A DNA stretch of 64,000 nt from JAHFUA01 sp963733935 (GCA_963733935.1 CAVTEQ010000007.1:62001-126000), one strand, 5' to 3'. Shown: positions 1 through 9,353, numbered from the stretch's first letter. Numbers and translations: made by a program. The notes: generated by a model not told the origin, from the sequence alone.

Positions 1-1019
1 CGCAGGAACGCGGCCAGCGATTGGACGTAGGGCTCGTACATGGCGCGCAGCTTCTTCAGCTTGGCCTCAGCGGCACTGCCTTCCTCCAGCTTCCATCCGG
101 CTTCCGCCAGCGCGGCGCGCAGTTCGGATAATTGCTGCGGGCTCAGCCGATCGGGTCCATCGCCGGGTGCGGCCCTGAATATCTGCGCCAGGTCCACAAC
201 CGCGTGACGTGCCACTGCAAAGGTGAGCTGAGCCTGGCGCCGGGGTACGTCCTGAAGGCCGACGATCACCAGCGAGCAGGCATCGAGGATGGTGGTGAGC
301 GCGGCCAGCCAGTTCTGGTTATCGTGCTGTGAACGGAAGTAGCACAGCACCGGATAGGACAGGTGGCTCTCCAGCAACTCGGCCGACCAGCGCTCCCAAT
401 CGCGCAGCAGTTCGTGCAGCCCCTGCCGCCCGTGATCGGAAGCATGCCTTCGCAGCAGCTCAACCGCCGAGGGCGGAGAACCGGCGCGCGCATCGAGCAG
501 CGTGATGTTGACCTCGCGGCGGGAGAATGCCTGAAAGATCGTGGGCAGATAGCCAATCACCAGCGCCAGGAAACCGAAGCCCAACCCGCACTCCACCACG
601 GTGACGGCGTGGGCCAGCGGACTGCGCGGGGTGACATCGCCCAGGCCCAATGTAAAAAATGTGGTACCGCTCATGTAGAGGTCGATCCAGAAGCCGCCGG
701 GCATGCCCGGCGCAGCGACATACAAGCTCGATCCCGCGGCCCACTGAAGCAGGGCAAAGCCGATCACCAGCAGCGCCGCCCAGGCCACGAATAGTCCCAG
801 AAGGGACAGCGGGCCGAAGTAGCTCAAGAAGGTCTCGCGGCGCTTAGACGGCCGGCCCCGCGGCAGCAGGAGGGACCACAACTTCCAGGTAGTCCGGTAA
901 AACAGCCGCGTGAAGCGGAAGTGGCGGGTGACGCGGCGCGGCAGGACGACGGTCTCGAAGGCCTCCCACAGGACGGAGGCGATGAGTGCAATTCCTGCGA
1001 TGGCGGCCAATACGTGCAT
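1..1019 (-). CDS. Potassium-channel-like membrane protein (3' end outside window)
   Basis: Probably an inner-membrane cation channel subunit. Translating the minus strand from the ATG at 1019 gives an open frame running off the left edge (at least 339 residues). It has an N-terminal hydrophobic helix, a second helix around residues 65-90, a pore loop with TTFFTLGLGD near residue 118, and a further helix (LGFGFLALVIGYLPTIF). TLGLGD is a variant of the K+ channel selectivity filter TVGYGD, so this fits the two-transmembrane ion channel family (Ion_trans_2). The long soluble C-terminal part contains no domain I recognise. The variant filter leaves ion selectivity uncertain. Confidence 0.72.
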   Translation of the reverse strand, partial: MHVLAAIAGIALIASVLWEAFETVVLPRRVTRHFRFTRLFYRTTWKLWSLLLPRGRPSKRRETFLSYFGPLSLLGLFVAWAALLVIGFALLQWAAGSSLYVAAPGMPGGFWIDLYMSGTTFFTLGLGDVTPRSPLAHAVTVVECGLGFGFLALVIGYLPTIFQAFSRREVNITLLDARAGSPPSAVELLRRHASDHGRQGLHELLRDWERWSAELLESHLSYPVLCYFRSQHDNQNWLAALTTILDACSLVIVGLQDVPRRQAQLTFAVARHAVVDLAQIFRAAPGDGPDRLSPQQLSELRAALAEAGWKLEEGSAAEAKLKKLRAMYEPYVQSLAAFL

Positions 1020-1058
1020 CATTCTCCTTCCGGGAGGTCATCAGATTTTGCGTCCAAG

Positions 1059-1246
1059 GTGACAAGTGAAGGGGCCGGCTTCCAGCCGTGCCGAAAACTC
1101 TAGCCATGAACCGGCCTTAAGGCCCTGAGGGAGATTCCCGCAGCGGATAAAGCCGTGTCGTCTCATTGCTTCCCATGGCACGCCTGAAGGCGTGCCCCTT
1201 CACTTGTACCCCTGAATCCGTCAGATGCCCCTTCACTTGTTGTCAC
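1059..1246. repeat. Inverted repeat cluster between channel and protease genes
   Basis: GTGACAAGTGAAGGGGC (1059-1075) is matched in reverse complement by GCCCCTTCACTTGT at 1194-1207 and again at 1227-1240. A compact hairpin, GGCACGCCTGAAGGCGTGCC (about 1177-1196), lies between them. The layout looks like an intergenic palindromic repeat rather than a gene. No coding potential was seen in this 243-base gap. Confidence 0.6.
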
Positions 1247-1262
1247 CCACCAATTCTGAGTC

Positions 1263-2261
1263 TCACTCAGCGGGCTCGCGGGTCTCGAGCGGCGTAACTG
1301 CGATCTCCAGCTTCTCCGCCCCGCGCAAGACCACCAGCCGGGTAAGCGCGCCGATGCGCACATCGGTGAGCAGGCGTTGCAAGTCGTCGATGCCGGAGAC
1401 GCGCTGGCCGTCGAGAGCCACGACGATGTCGCGCTCGCGCACACCCGCCTCCGCCGCCGGGCTGGCAGGCTCGACCGAAAGCACCAGGATGCCGCGATCC
1501 TGCTCGAGCGCGTGGAAGCGTACCACGTTGCGCGGCAGGGGGATCGTCTGCCCGACGACGCCGATATAGCTGCGCTTGATGCGTCCGTCGCGGATCAGCC
1601 GCCCGGCGACAAACTTGGCGGTGTTGATGCCGATGGCAAAACAGATGCCCTGCGCCGGGCGAATGGTGGCGGTGTTCACGCCAATGACCCGGCCGTCCGA
1701 AGTGACCAGCGGCCCGCCGGAATTGCCTGGGTTCAGCGCGGCGTCGGTCTGAATGATGTCGTCGATCAAGCGGCCGGAGCTGGAGCGCAGCGAGCGCCCC
1801 AGCGCGCTGACCACGCCCGCGGTCACGCTGGATTCGAAACCCAGCGGGTTGCCGATCGCGATCACTAATTGCCCGACCCGGATTTGTCCCGAGTCTCCCA
1901 GTTCCGCCGGGGCGAGATCGGGCGCGCCAATGCGCAGCACGGCCAGATCGGAGCCTGGGTCGTCGCCGATGAGCATAGCCGGATAGCGGCGGCCATCCCC
2001 CAGCGCAACTTCGATGCGGTCGGCGCCATGAACCACGTGGCTGTTGGTGAGGATGAAGCCATCGGGCGTGAACACGAAGCCCGAACCGCCGCCGCGGGCC
2101 TCGCGCACGCCATGGGAGGTGCTCACACGATGGCGCACCTCTACGTTGACCACCGCCGGGCTGACTTTGTCGGCGGCTGAAACTACCGCCTGCGAGTAGG
2201 CGTCGAGCAGGACTTGATCGTCCAGCACCTGCGGGCCGGACAAGAATTCAACTGAGTGCAT
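1263..2261 (-). CDS. S1C (HtrA/Deg-like) serine protease with PDZ domain
   Basis: Trypsin-fold protease of the HtrA/DegP family, which degrades or refolds damaged proteins. From the ATG at 2261 (332 aa) the catalytic triad is visible: His about 75 (TNSHVVHG), Asp about 105 (GSDLAVLRI) and Ser about 181 (NPGNSGGPLV). A single PDZ domain follows (residues about 235-325, with GILVLSVEPASPAAEAGV). Unlike classical DegP there is no signal peptide or membrane anchor, so it may act in the cytosol; alternatively the true start lies elsewhere. A TTG two codons upstream is a possible start. No clear Shine-Dalgarno sequence precedes the ATG. Confidence 0.9.
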   Translation of the reverse strand: MHSVEFLSGPQVLDDQVLLDAYSQAVVSAADKVSPAVVNVEVRHRVSTSHGVREARGGGSGFVFTPDGFILTNSHVVHGADRIEVALGDGRRYPAMLIGDDPGSDLAVLRIGAPDLAPAELGDSGQIRVGQLVIAIGNPLGFESSVTAGVVSALGRSLRSSSGRLIDDIIQTDAALNPGNSGGPLVTSDGRVIGVNTATIRPAQGICFAIGINTAKFVAGRLIRDGRIKRSYIGVVGQTIPLPRNVVRFHALEQDRGILVLSVEPASPAAEAGVRERDIVVALDGQRVSGIDDLQRLLTDVRIGALTRLVVLRGAEKLEIAVTPLETREPAE

Positions 2262-2275
2262 GAACAATGGATGCG

Positions 2276-2375
2276 GCAGGCAGGGTGGAAGGTGCAGGAC
2301 GCGAGATGCAGGATGCAGGAGGCAGCAGGCAGGACTGAGGCGGTCGCTGCTCCTGCCGCCTGCTTCCTGCTTCCT
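2276..2375. repeat. Word palindrome, GCAGGA type
   Basis: The left arm is built from the word GCAGGA/GCAGGC repeated in near-tandem (about 2298-2335). The right arm carries its reverse complement TCCTGC (about 2349-2374). The element touches the 3' end of the VWA gene and lies upstream of the protease gene. It has the same architecture as elements near 8543, 10670, 12186, 48108 and 51571, but a different word. Confidence 0.65.
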
Positions 2376-3349
2376 ACTCTGGTCCCAGGTAGCCTTTTTT
2401 CGAGCGAACCTGCAGTGGGGCTTCGCCGCGCGAGGCAGTGGTCTTCACTTTAAGGCGGCGCCACTTGCGGTCGCGGGCGGCGCGGCTGGGATGGAATCCC
2501 AGCACGTATTGGTTGCGGAGCTCCAGGCTGACGGTACCTGCCATTTCCGGCAGCCGACGGGGATGGTCGAGCACGAGGGTGCGTCCGCCGGTAGCTTCCG
2601 TGATCTCGGTCAGCAGACGCTTTCCGGCCCACTCTTCCGGGGTCTTGAAGATGCTGTCGAAGATGCCGATGGCGTAGATTTGAACGTCGGCTTCCTGCAC
2701 CGTGCGGCGGATATCCTGCTTGCTGTAGCGGCTGTGGTTATCGCCGCCATCGGAGATGATGAGCAGGGCTCGCCGGCTGTAGCGGGCCGAGCGCAGCTTG
2801 GAAATCCCAAGGTAGATAGCGTCGAGCAAAGCCGTATGGCCCGACGGGGTCGCCGAGGCCAGTTTGGCCTGAATCTCGCCTGCCGATTCGCTGGCATCGG
2901 CCAACACATGTGGCCGGTCGGCGAAGGTGACGACAAAGTAGTCGTCTTGCGGATTCGCGTTCTTGAAAAACTCTCCCACTGCCGTTCGCGCATCGTCAAT
3001 CTTGTTGCTCATGCTGCTGCTGAGGTCCAGCAAGATGCCCACGGAGATAGGCGCGTCCTCGGTCCAGAGATAGCGGATCTCTTGCGGCTGATCGTCTTCC
3101 AACAACGTGAAATCCCGCTTCTCCAACCCCATCACCGGGCGATTCAGCCTGTCGGTGACGGTCACCGGAACCAGCACCATCTCCACCCCTGCGCGCAGCG
3201 GCCTGCCGCCGATGGTCGCCGGGCCATGCGCTGCTGGCGCGGGGGTGAGATGGACCTCATCCGCCGACTGCGCAGCCCGCCGATATGGACAAGCAAACGA
3301 GGAGGAAGAAACACACTGCGCGCAGAGAGCAAATATAGAATTTGAGCAT
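2374..3349 (-). CDS. VWFA-related secreted protein (one apparent +1 frameshift)
   Basis: Von Willebrand factor A-type protein of the kind frequent in Acidobacteria. The main frame has a short N-terminal beta region (VLVPVTVTDRLNRPVMGL), then a VWA domain with the MIDAS motif ISVGILLDLSSSM (DxSxS). The signal peptide is in the neighbouring frame, from the ATG at 3349: MLKFYICSLRAVCFFLLVC. Removing one G from the GGG near 3276 joins them through a standard cleavage site, SISAAAQSADE. The repaired protein is about 324 aa and exported. I read the shift as one inserted base. The in-frame extension to 3474 without a signal peptide is unlikely to be the true start. Confidence 0.82.
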
Positions 3350-3438
3350 GTGCGGACAGGGCAAACGAGCAACGCCGTGTGCGCGGGATAGTACCACACA
3401 TGATCAACGGCGAAGCGAGGAAATCCCTGGCAGGAGCG

Positions 3439-3481
3439 AAAAAAAATCAGGACCGCGCCCCGGCGGGAAAGCACGGTCCTT
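3439..3481 (-). terminator. Rho-independent terminator of the beta-barrel gene
   Basis: Read on the minus strand, AGGACCGTGC pairs with GCGCGGTCCT around a CG-rich loop and is followed by a run of eight T (3439-3446). It begins only nine bases past the stop of the gene ending at 3490. Confidence 0.85.
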
Positions 3482-3489
3482 CTTCGGTC

Positions 3490-4077
3490 CTAGAAGCGGA
3501 ACTGCGGTCCGAACGAAATCTTCAGGTTGTGATTGGCGCCATTGTCAAAGTACATCTCGTCGCCAACTTCAGCGCGAAATCCGATTCTGCCGGCAAAAAA
3601 TTCCACCCCAGCACCCGGATAGAACACGGCGTCGGTGTTGCCCGCCGGAACATTGGCGACCTGGCTGCGGAAGGCTGCGCCGGAGATGCCAGAGACACCG
3701 AAGTTCGTGAATCCGCCCTTCAGTACCACAAATGCCTTTACCGGGCCGATGCCGGTCTGGAACTTAGGCCCGGCCATGCCTTGCAGCAAGCGCAGGTTGC
3801 CGACGGTGTTCGTGGTGAAGGTAGTGCCGTTGGGAGAGGCAAACTGCTGTGAGAAATCGTAAGCAAAGTCCCCTTCAAGCGCTACCCAATGGTTCATATT
3901 CAACGCAAGCCGCCCGCCGACTCCCCAGAAGTTGTAATTGTTCAGGTGATGGAGCCGCGTCAAGTCCGCGTAAACACCGACTTCCCCGTGTTCTTCCTGT
4001 GCAAGAAGAGAAGGCGCCAGAGCGGTTAGCGCCACGGCAACGGCCAGCATCATGAGAGCTCCTGGAATGCGCCTCAT
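3490..4077 (-). CDS. Outer-membrane beta-barrel protein
   Basis: A 195-aa protein with an N-terminal signal peptide (MRRIPGALMMLAVAVALTAL, cleaved near SLLAQEE) followed by alternating hydrophobic/polar strands rich in Gly, Asn and aromatic residues. It ends in Phe (KISFGPQFRF), the usual C-terminal signature of an outer-membrane barrel. Segments such as WGVGGRLALNMNHWVALEGD resemble the OmpA/OmpW-like small barrels of surface proteins. A strong terminator follows. The specific function is unknown. Confidence 0.75.
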   Translation of the reverse strand: MRRIPGALMMLAVAVALTALAPSLLAQEEHGEVGVYADLTRLHHLNNYNFWGVGGRLALNMNHWVALEGDFAYDFSQQFASPNGTTFTTNTVGNLRLLQGMAGPKFQTGIGPVKAFVVLKGGFTNFGVSGISGAAFRSQVANVPAGNTDAVFYPGAGVEFFAGRIGFRAEVGDEMYFDNGANHNLKISFGPQFRF

Positions 4078-4251
4078 GCTTTCCTCCCTAAGATAGTTTT
4101 CTCGCTCCCATACCGCTAGCGCACCAGGGGAACCATCGGAGCCGCAAAAAGAGAGCAGTCCGTCGGGCCGGGTAGTGGAGAGACTGGTGGGTAGGATGCG
4201 GCCCCGCAGGCGGGGGTGGTGTGCTTGCTGGACGGCCGTTTGTTGGGAGCC

Positions 4252-6256
4252 CTACTGCAGCGTGCAACTGCAATCAGCCGGAGGGACGTGCTTCTTCAGG
4301 AAGTCGGCGACGCGCTTGTAGGCGTCAATCTGGTTTTCGATGCGGGCAAAGCCATGGCCCTCGTTCTCGTAGATCTTCAGCTCCACGACTCCGCCGCGCT
4401 TCTTGATGGCCTCGGCCACCTGCTCGGATTCTTCTTTAGGGCAGCGCGGGTCGTGTGCCCCAGCGAGCAGCAGCAGCGGCGCCTGGATGCGGTCTGCAAA
4501 AAAGATCGGCGAGCGCTCCTCCCATAATGCCTTGTTCTTCTCCGGATCGCCCATGGTGGCCAGGTCGTACTGCTGCAGCAGCGGATCTTCGTTCTTCACT
4601 TCCGTGAACCAGTTGACGAAAGGCACGATGGGAACGCCGGCAGCCCACTCGTCGGGCGCTTTGGTTACGCCCATCATCGTCAGGTAGCCGCCGTAGCTGC
4701 CGCCCAGCAGCACGATCTTCTTGGGATCGGGATAGCCGGACTTCTTGATCCACTCGGCCGCGGCCACAACGTCGGCGAGATCGCCGCCGCCCATGTCGAA
4801 GCGGTTGGCATCCATGAACTCCTTGCCGTAGCCGGTCGAGCCGCGATAATTGGGCGCGATCACCAGATAGCCGGCGTTGGCGAGGTATTGCGCCAGACGA
4901 TCGAAGCCATTCTGCGTCTGCGCCGTCGGGCCGCCGTGAACATACACCACGGCGGCGTTGCGCCCGTCGCGCTGCATGTTGTAGGGCACGTAGACGAAGG
5001 CCGAGATCGTCCACTTGCCGTCGGTGCTCGGATAGTGCACGAGAAAAGGCCTTACCAAGTCACTCGACCGCACGCCGCCAACCAGGGAGTGCGTCACCTG
5101 ATGCGAGTGTTTGGAAGCGAAGTTGTAAACCCAGAACGTCGTTCGGCGAATCCGCGCCATTGTGATAGTAGAGCAGCCGCGAGCCATCGCGAGTGAACGC
5201 GGATTCGGCTCCGCCTAGCGAGTTCACGCCGGCAGGAATGGGAAGCGTCTGCGAGCGCTGCCCCACCAGAAGATGGTGCCCGCGATCCGGCACAAGGTCG
5301 TGCAGCACCACCTGCACATTGCCGTCCACGTTGACGGTCCAGGTGACATGGCGCCCATCAGGCGAGAAGAAGCCGGCGGAGACTTCCCACTTGTCCTGCG
5401 TGAGCCAGTCGAGCTTGTTCGAGAACACGTCGAGGAGACCGACGTTGTCGTAGCCGTTGCCAGCGTTCGAAGTGATCAGCAGCTTCTTGCCGTCTGGTGA
5501 CCAGTCAGCGGCGCTGTAATTGTGCTCGCCCTGGTGCGACGTAAGCAACGTGCTTTTGCCGGTCGCAACTTCCACCACGAAGATGTTGGAGTTTTTGCCG
5601 GCGGCGTGCTGCTGGGTGTAGGCGATCCACTTGCCATCGCGCGACCAGATCGGGCTTACGTTCCCGAGGTCGGCGGGCGTGCCCGTCGTCATGTGGCGGA
5701 CTTTGCGCGTAAGGATATCCATCACGTCGATCTCGAACGTCGGCGAAGTCCGCGGCTTCACCTGATAGGCGAGATAACGTCCGCCCGGCGCCCAGGCCGG
5801 GCTCTCCTCGGAAATCTCGGGTGTGTTGGTCAGGTTGACAACGTCGCCGTTCATGGGCGATACCAGGAAAATGTCCCACTGCTCGTCGCCATCGTGGTCG
5901 GAGATGAAGGCGATCCACTTATCGTCGGGCGACCAGGCGGGCGAGGCCTGGCGCTGGTCGCTGATGGTCAACTGCACCGGCCAGCCACCTTCCGCCGGCG
6001 CCAGCCACAGGTTGTTGCGCCCACTGATATTGGAGATGAAGGCGATCTGTTTGCCGTCGGGAGACCAGGCCGTACCGCCCACGCGCCGCACCATGTACAG
6101 CTTCTCGATCGAGAGTTGCCACTGCTGGACGTCAGGATTGGCTTTGCTCTGGATTTGTCTGGGATCAGTGATGGCGGTTGGGGCGGCCGCTTCTTGCTCC
6201 GCAATCAGGTTGGTAGCCATTAGGACAAAAATAACAAAAGCGAAAAGAATGCGCAT
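4252..6256 (-). CDS. S9 family (prolyl oligopeptidase/DPP-like) peptidase, apparent +1 frameshift
   Basis: Exported serine peptidase. The N-terminal part starts at the ATG at 6256 with a signal peptide (MRILFAFVIFVLMATNLIAE) and contains a WD40-like beta-propeller with repeated SPDGK motifs (WSPDGKQIAFIS and similar). The C-terminal alpha/beta hydrolase part lies in the next frame and carries the nucleophile GGSYGG, an Asp in AGAHDPRCP and a His in NEGHGF. The frames meet near 5137: GACGTTCTGG reads as GAC-TTC-TGG if one base is removed, giving a continuous SPNDFWVYNFASKHSHQ. The repaired length of about 667 aa is normal for the family. Insertion error is more likely than a true pseudogene because both halves are well preserved. 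Confidence 0.85.
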
Positions 6257-6337
6257 GCAGAGGCAGTTTACAGGAAGAAGGGGCCTGCTCGCCGCTCCGC
6301 GGGCTGGCGGGCGGGGGCGCCCGCCCCACATCATTAT

Positions 6338-7180
6338 TTACGGTTTCGCTGTCTTGTGAATCTCCACCGTGCTCCAGGTTTTGTCGGCGGCGTGGCACAG
6401 ATTCTCCAGCGGACAGTCGACGCACTTGGGCGAACGGGCCATACAGAGCTGGCGTCCATGCCAGATCACCTGATGGCTGAAGTCGATCCAGCGCTCGCGC
6501 GGCACGATCTTCATCAGATCCTGCTCGATCTTCTCGGCGTTTTCCTGGCGGGTCAGCTCCAGGCGATGCGAGACACGCGTCACATGCGTGTCCACCACCA
6601 CGCCCGTGGCATTGTGGAACCAGGTGCCCAACACTACGTTTGCCGTCTTGCGCGCCACGCCTGGCAGCGAAAGCAGCTTCTCCATATCATTCGGGACTTC
6701 GCCGCCAAATTCGCTGACTAGTTTCTTTGCCGCACCTACCACCGATTTCGACTTGTTACGGAAGAAGCCCGTGGAGCGGATATCGGGCTCCAGCTCCTCC
6801 GGTTGGAGCGCGGCGAAGTGCTGCACCGTGGGATATTTCTCGAACAGGACCGGCGTGACCATGTTGACCCGCACATCGGTGCACTGCGCCGACAAGATAG
6901 TCGCCACCAGCAGCTCCCAGGCGCTCTGGTGATGCAGCGCGCAGGTGGCTTTGGGATAGAGTTCGTCGAGCCGCTTGAGGATCTCGCGCACCCGCTCCGG
7001 CGCCAGCGGATCGTACTTTGCTCTGGGTGTTCCACCCTTGGATGTGGGTGCCCCCCCTTTGCCCGATTTTGGCAAAGGTGGGTTTTTTTGTCTCGGCGGA
7101 GGCAAAGGCTTGGGCACTCTTCGTGCGCCTTCGTGGCGGCCAGTCTTGGCCGGCTGGCGGGGGATCGTGCCTCGGACCAT
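6338..7180 (-). CDS. nth: Endonuclease III
   Basis: DNA glycosylase/AP lyase that removes oxidised pyrimidines in base excision repair. The helix-hairpin-helix LPGVARKTANVVL contains the catalytic Lys, VDTHVTRVSHR contains the catalytic Asp, and the C-terminal [4Fe-4S] cluster has the classic C-x6-C-x2-C-x5-C spacing (CMARSPKCVDCPLENLC). The conserved core begins near LAPERVREILKRL. The first roughly 55 residues are an unusual Pro/Lys/Gly-rich extension overlapping an interspersed repeat (7026-7092). No clean ATG sits closer to the core, so the start at 7180 is uncertain and a non-ATG start is possible. Confidence 0.93.
   Translation of the reverse strand: MVRGTIPRQPAKTGRHEGARRVPKPLPPPRQKNPPLPKSGKGGAPTSKGGTPRAKYDPLAPERVREILKRLDELYPKATCALHHQSAWELLVATILSAQCTDVRVNMVTPVLFEKYPTVQHFAALQPEELEPDIRSTGFFRNKSKSVVGAAKKLVSEFGGEVPNDMEKLLSLPGVARKTANVVLGTWFHNATGVVVDTHVTRVSHRLELTRQENAEKIEQDLMKIVPRERWIDFSHQVIWHGRQLCMARSPKCVDCPLENLCHAADKTWSTVEIHKTAKP
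7026..7092. repeat. GGTGGG-type interspersed repeat inside the nth 5' region
   Basis: CCACCCTTGG (about 7030-7039) and GGCAAAGGTGGG (about 7071-7082) form an imperfect inverted repeat with internal CCCCCCC and GCCCGATTTTGGC segments. A similar layout (CCACCCTGG then GCCAAGGGTGGG) occurs at 17500-17552. Here it lies within the predicted reading frame of endonuclease III. Confidence 0.5.
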
Positions 7181-7288
7181 CTATGCTCCTGCAAAATCGT
7201 GTGGCGCGGGCTCCTGTGTGGCGCGGGCGCCCCCGCCTGCGAAAGATTACAATGAATGCCACACCAATACCAGCAATCGGGGGTTGCA

Positions 7289-8138
7289 ATGACCGCAAGC
7301 AAGGCGGAGCTGCAAATGGCACAGATGGCGCAGGTGCCGATGACCATCGAGGGCTCGAGTGTTCTGCACAACATGGCGCGCTTCCGCTGGACGGCATGGC
7401 AGGCGCTGCCGGAAGCCGAGCGCAAGGCCATCGCGGAAGAGGCCGCCGCCGCGCTGCAGCCGCTTGAAGAAGCCGGAAAGAGCGCTATCTACTCCGTGCT
7501 CGGACACAAAGCCGACCTGATGCTGGTGCACTTCCGCGATTCCTTCGACGAGCTGAAGTCGGCCGAGCTGCGCGCCAGCGCGCTCAAGCTGCATGCCTTC
7601 ATCGAGCCTACGACTTCTTATCTGTCGGTGGTCGAACTTGGACTCTACGACTCGAGCGTGAAGCTCTACCGCTCGCTGGCCGAACGCGGCATCGAGCCGC
7701 ATACCCCGGAATGGGACACTGAAGTGGAAGACAACATGACCCGCCAGCGGGACGCCATGCGCGCGCGGCTCTTATCCCAAAATCCCGGCGGCGCGCTATC
7801 TGTGCTTCTATCCCATGGATCGCAAGCGCGGGGAGGACAAGAACTGGTATCGCCTGCCCATCGAGGAGCGTCAGCGGCAGATGGCCGAGCACGGCGAGGT
7901 CGGCCGCCGCTACGCCGGCAAGGTGCAGCAGGTCATCACCGGCTCCATCGGCTTCGACGACTGGGAATGGGGCGTGGACCTGTTCGCCGACGATCCGCTC
8001 ATCTTCAAGAAGCTGATCTACGAAATGCGCTTCGACGAGGTCAGCGCGGTGTACGCCGCCTTTGGGACGTTTTACATGGGCGTGCGCTGCCCCGCCGCCA
8101 AGCTGGGAGAGCTGCTGAGCGGCAAGCTGCCGCAGTGA
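7289..8138 (+). CDS. hemQ: HemQ, coproheme decarboxylase/chlorite dismutase-like (apparent +1 frameshift)
   Basis: HemQ converts coproheme to protoheme in the last step of the coproporphyrin-dependent haem pathway. The N-terminal domain (from ATG 7289, MTASKAELQMAQMAQV) runs in one frame to about 7770. The C-terminal ferredoxin-like barrel (ending GELLSGKLPQ) is in the next frame. Removing one T from CTCTTATCCC (7771-7780) restores RLYPKIPAARYLCFYPMD, which matches the conserved HemQ region almost word for word, so a single inserted base is the obvious cause. The repaired length is about 282 aa. An in-frame ATG at 7256 is an alternative start. Confidence 0.88.
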
Positions 8139-8309
8139 TGCTTAGGCCGTCACCGCAGGGCTTACGCCCTGCTCTCCCGATCGTTCAACTGTAGGTCCTC
8201 ACGCTCGTCCCTACGGGACAGCGCTCAGGATGACAATAGAAAAAATCGCCATTCGGTCAGGGACCTTCGCTCAATTGACCTCGCTGCCCCGCGCCGTTAC
8301 CCTTTCTTT

Positions 8310-8534
8310 ATGGCCGTAAAAACCATCCAGCCTGGACAAGTTTGGCGCCACGATCAGAGTGGGAACAGCTTTTTGGTCACCAAGATTTACAACGAAGCGC
8401 TGGCGCAATACGCTATGCTGCGCGCCGCCGGTATAAGTACGACGGCGGAGAGCGTGCGGGTCCACGTCAAGAAGACCGCAGCCGGAGCCAGCCTCCCCGG
8501 CTACACTTTTGCGCAGGAGGGGGAGGAGTTCTGA
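8310..8534 (+). CDS. Small hypothetical protein (74 aa)
   Basis: A short basic-start protein (MAVKTIQPGQVWRHDQSGNS...) with a beta-rich pattern and no membrane segment or recognised domain. It lies between hemQ and dedA on the same strand and is followed within ten bases by a word palindrome. The clean ATG and proteinaceous composition support a real gene; I cannot assign a function. Confidence 0.55.
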   Translation: MAVKTIQPGQVWRHDQSGNSFLVTKIYNEALAQYAMLRAAGISTTAESVRVHVKKTAAGASLPGYTFAQEGEEF

Positions 8535-8542
8535 GAAGCATC

Positions 8543-8627
8543 GGGTGATCGGGAGATCGGCTCATCGGGTCATTGAGAAACAGATCTCCCGATGACCCGA
8601 TGACCCGATCTCCCGATCACCCGATTC
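8543..8627. repeat. Word palindrome, GATCGGGT type
   Basis: The left arm holds near-tandem words ATCGGGTGATCGGGAGATCG and CATCGGGTCAT. The right arm holds the complementary words GATCTCCCGATGACCCGAT and GACCCGATCTCCCGATCACC. The arms are separated by only about ten bases (GAGAAACA). The element fills almost the whole space between the 74-aa gene stop (8534) and the dedA start (8629), so any co-transcript carries a long hairpin just before the dedA start codon. Confidence 0.85.
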
Positions 8628-8628
8628 C

Positions 8629-9261
8629 ATGATTTCCCGCACCATCTCTGCCCTCAGCGTTTTCATCATCGCGGTAATCTCCTCGGGCGGATACCTGGGG
8701 ATCATGGCCCTGATGGCCATCGAGTCGGCCTGCATCCCCCTGCCTTCGGAAGTGATCATGCCGTTCTCCGGATACCTGGTCTATACCGGGCGCTTCCACC
8801 TGCTGTGGGTAGCGACCGCGGGCGCAATCGGCTGTAACCTGGGGTCGGTGATCGCCTACGAGATCGGCTTCCACGGCGGACGGCCGCTGGTCGAGCGTTA
8901 CGGCTCCTACCTCCTGCTCAGCCGGCGCGAACTCGATTGGGCCGACCATTTCTTCGCCCGCTGGGGCAACGCGGCGGTGTTCGTCGCGCGCCTGCTGCCG
9001 GTGGTTCGCACGTTCATCGCGCTGCCCGCCGGCATTGCCCGCATGCCGCGCTTGCGCTTCCACGTCTACACCTTCGTGGGTTCGTGGCCGTGGTGCCTGA
9101 TGCTGGCCTATGTCGGCATGAAGCTGGGCGAGAGGTGGGAAACCGATCCACGGCTGAAGCTGTGGTTCCATCGCTTCGATGCGGTGATCGTGGTGGCGCT
9201 TCTGGTAGGTGCAGCGGCATTCCTGTGGTCGCGCTGGGCGCACCGGATCAGGGCAGCGTGA
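8629..9261 (+). CDS. DedA family membrane protein
   Basis: A 210-aa DedA/SNARE-associated protein. The family includes undecaprenyl-phosphate and other lipid flippases and affects membrane homeostasis. Typical features are E-[ST]-x-C-I-P-[LP]-P-S-E near residue 35 (ESACIPLPSEVIMPF), GxxxG-rich helices, and the motif FVARLLPVVRTFIALPAG near residue 123. About five hydrophobic segments are visible. The start lies directly after the word palindrome, and no Shine-Dalgarno outside the hairpin is evident. Confidence 0.9.
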   Translation: MISRTISALSVFIIAVISSGGYLGIMALMAIESACIPLPSEVIMPFSGYLVYTGRFHLLWVATAGAIGCNLGSVIAYEIGFHGGRPLVERYGSYLLLSRRELDWADHFFARWGNAAVFVARLLPVVRTFIALPAGIARMPRLRFHVYTFVGSWPWCLMLAYVGMKLGERWETDPRLKLWFHRFDAVIVVALLVGAAAFLWSRWAHRIRAA

Positions 9262-9353
9262 GGGCGGTTGGCAGTCGCAATCTCTCGCTAGGTAAGTGCT
9301 AGGCTCTCCTTAAAAGGGGTGCTTCACGAAAAGGGGAACACCCGAGGGGCATC

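Noticed and set aside
8543..8627. CRISPR array
   Set aside because: Repeats are short words with no unique spacers of constant length, and the two halves are inverted relative to each other. No cas genes were seen.
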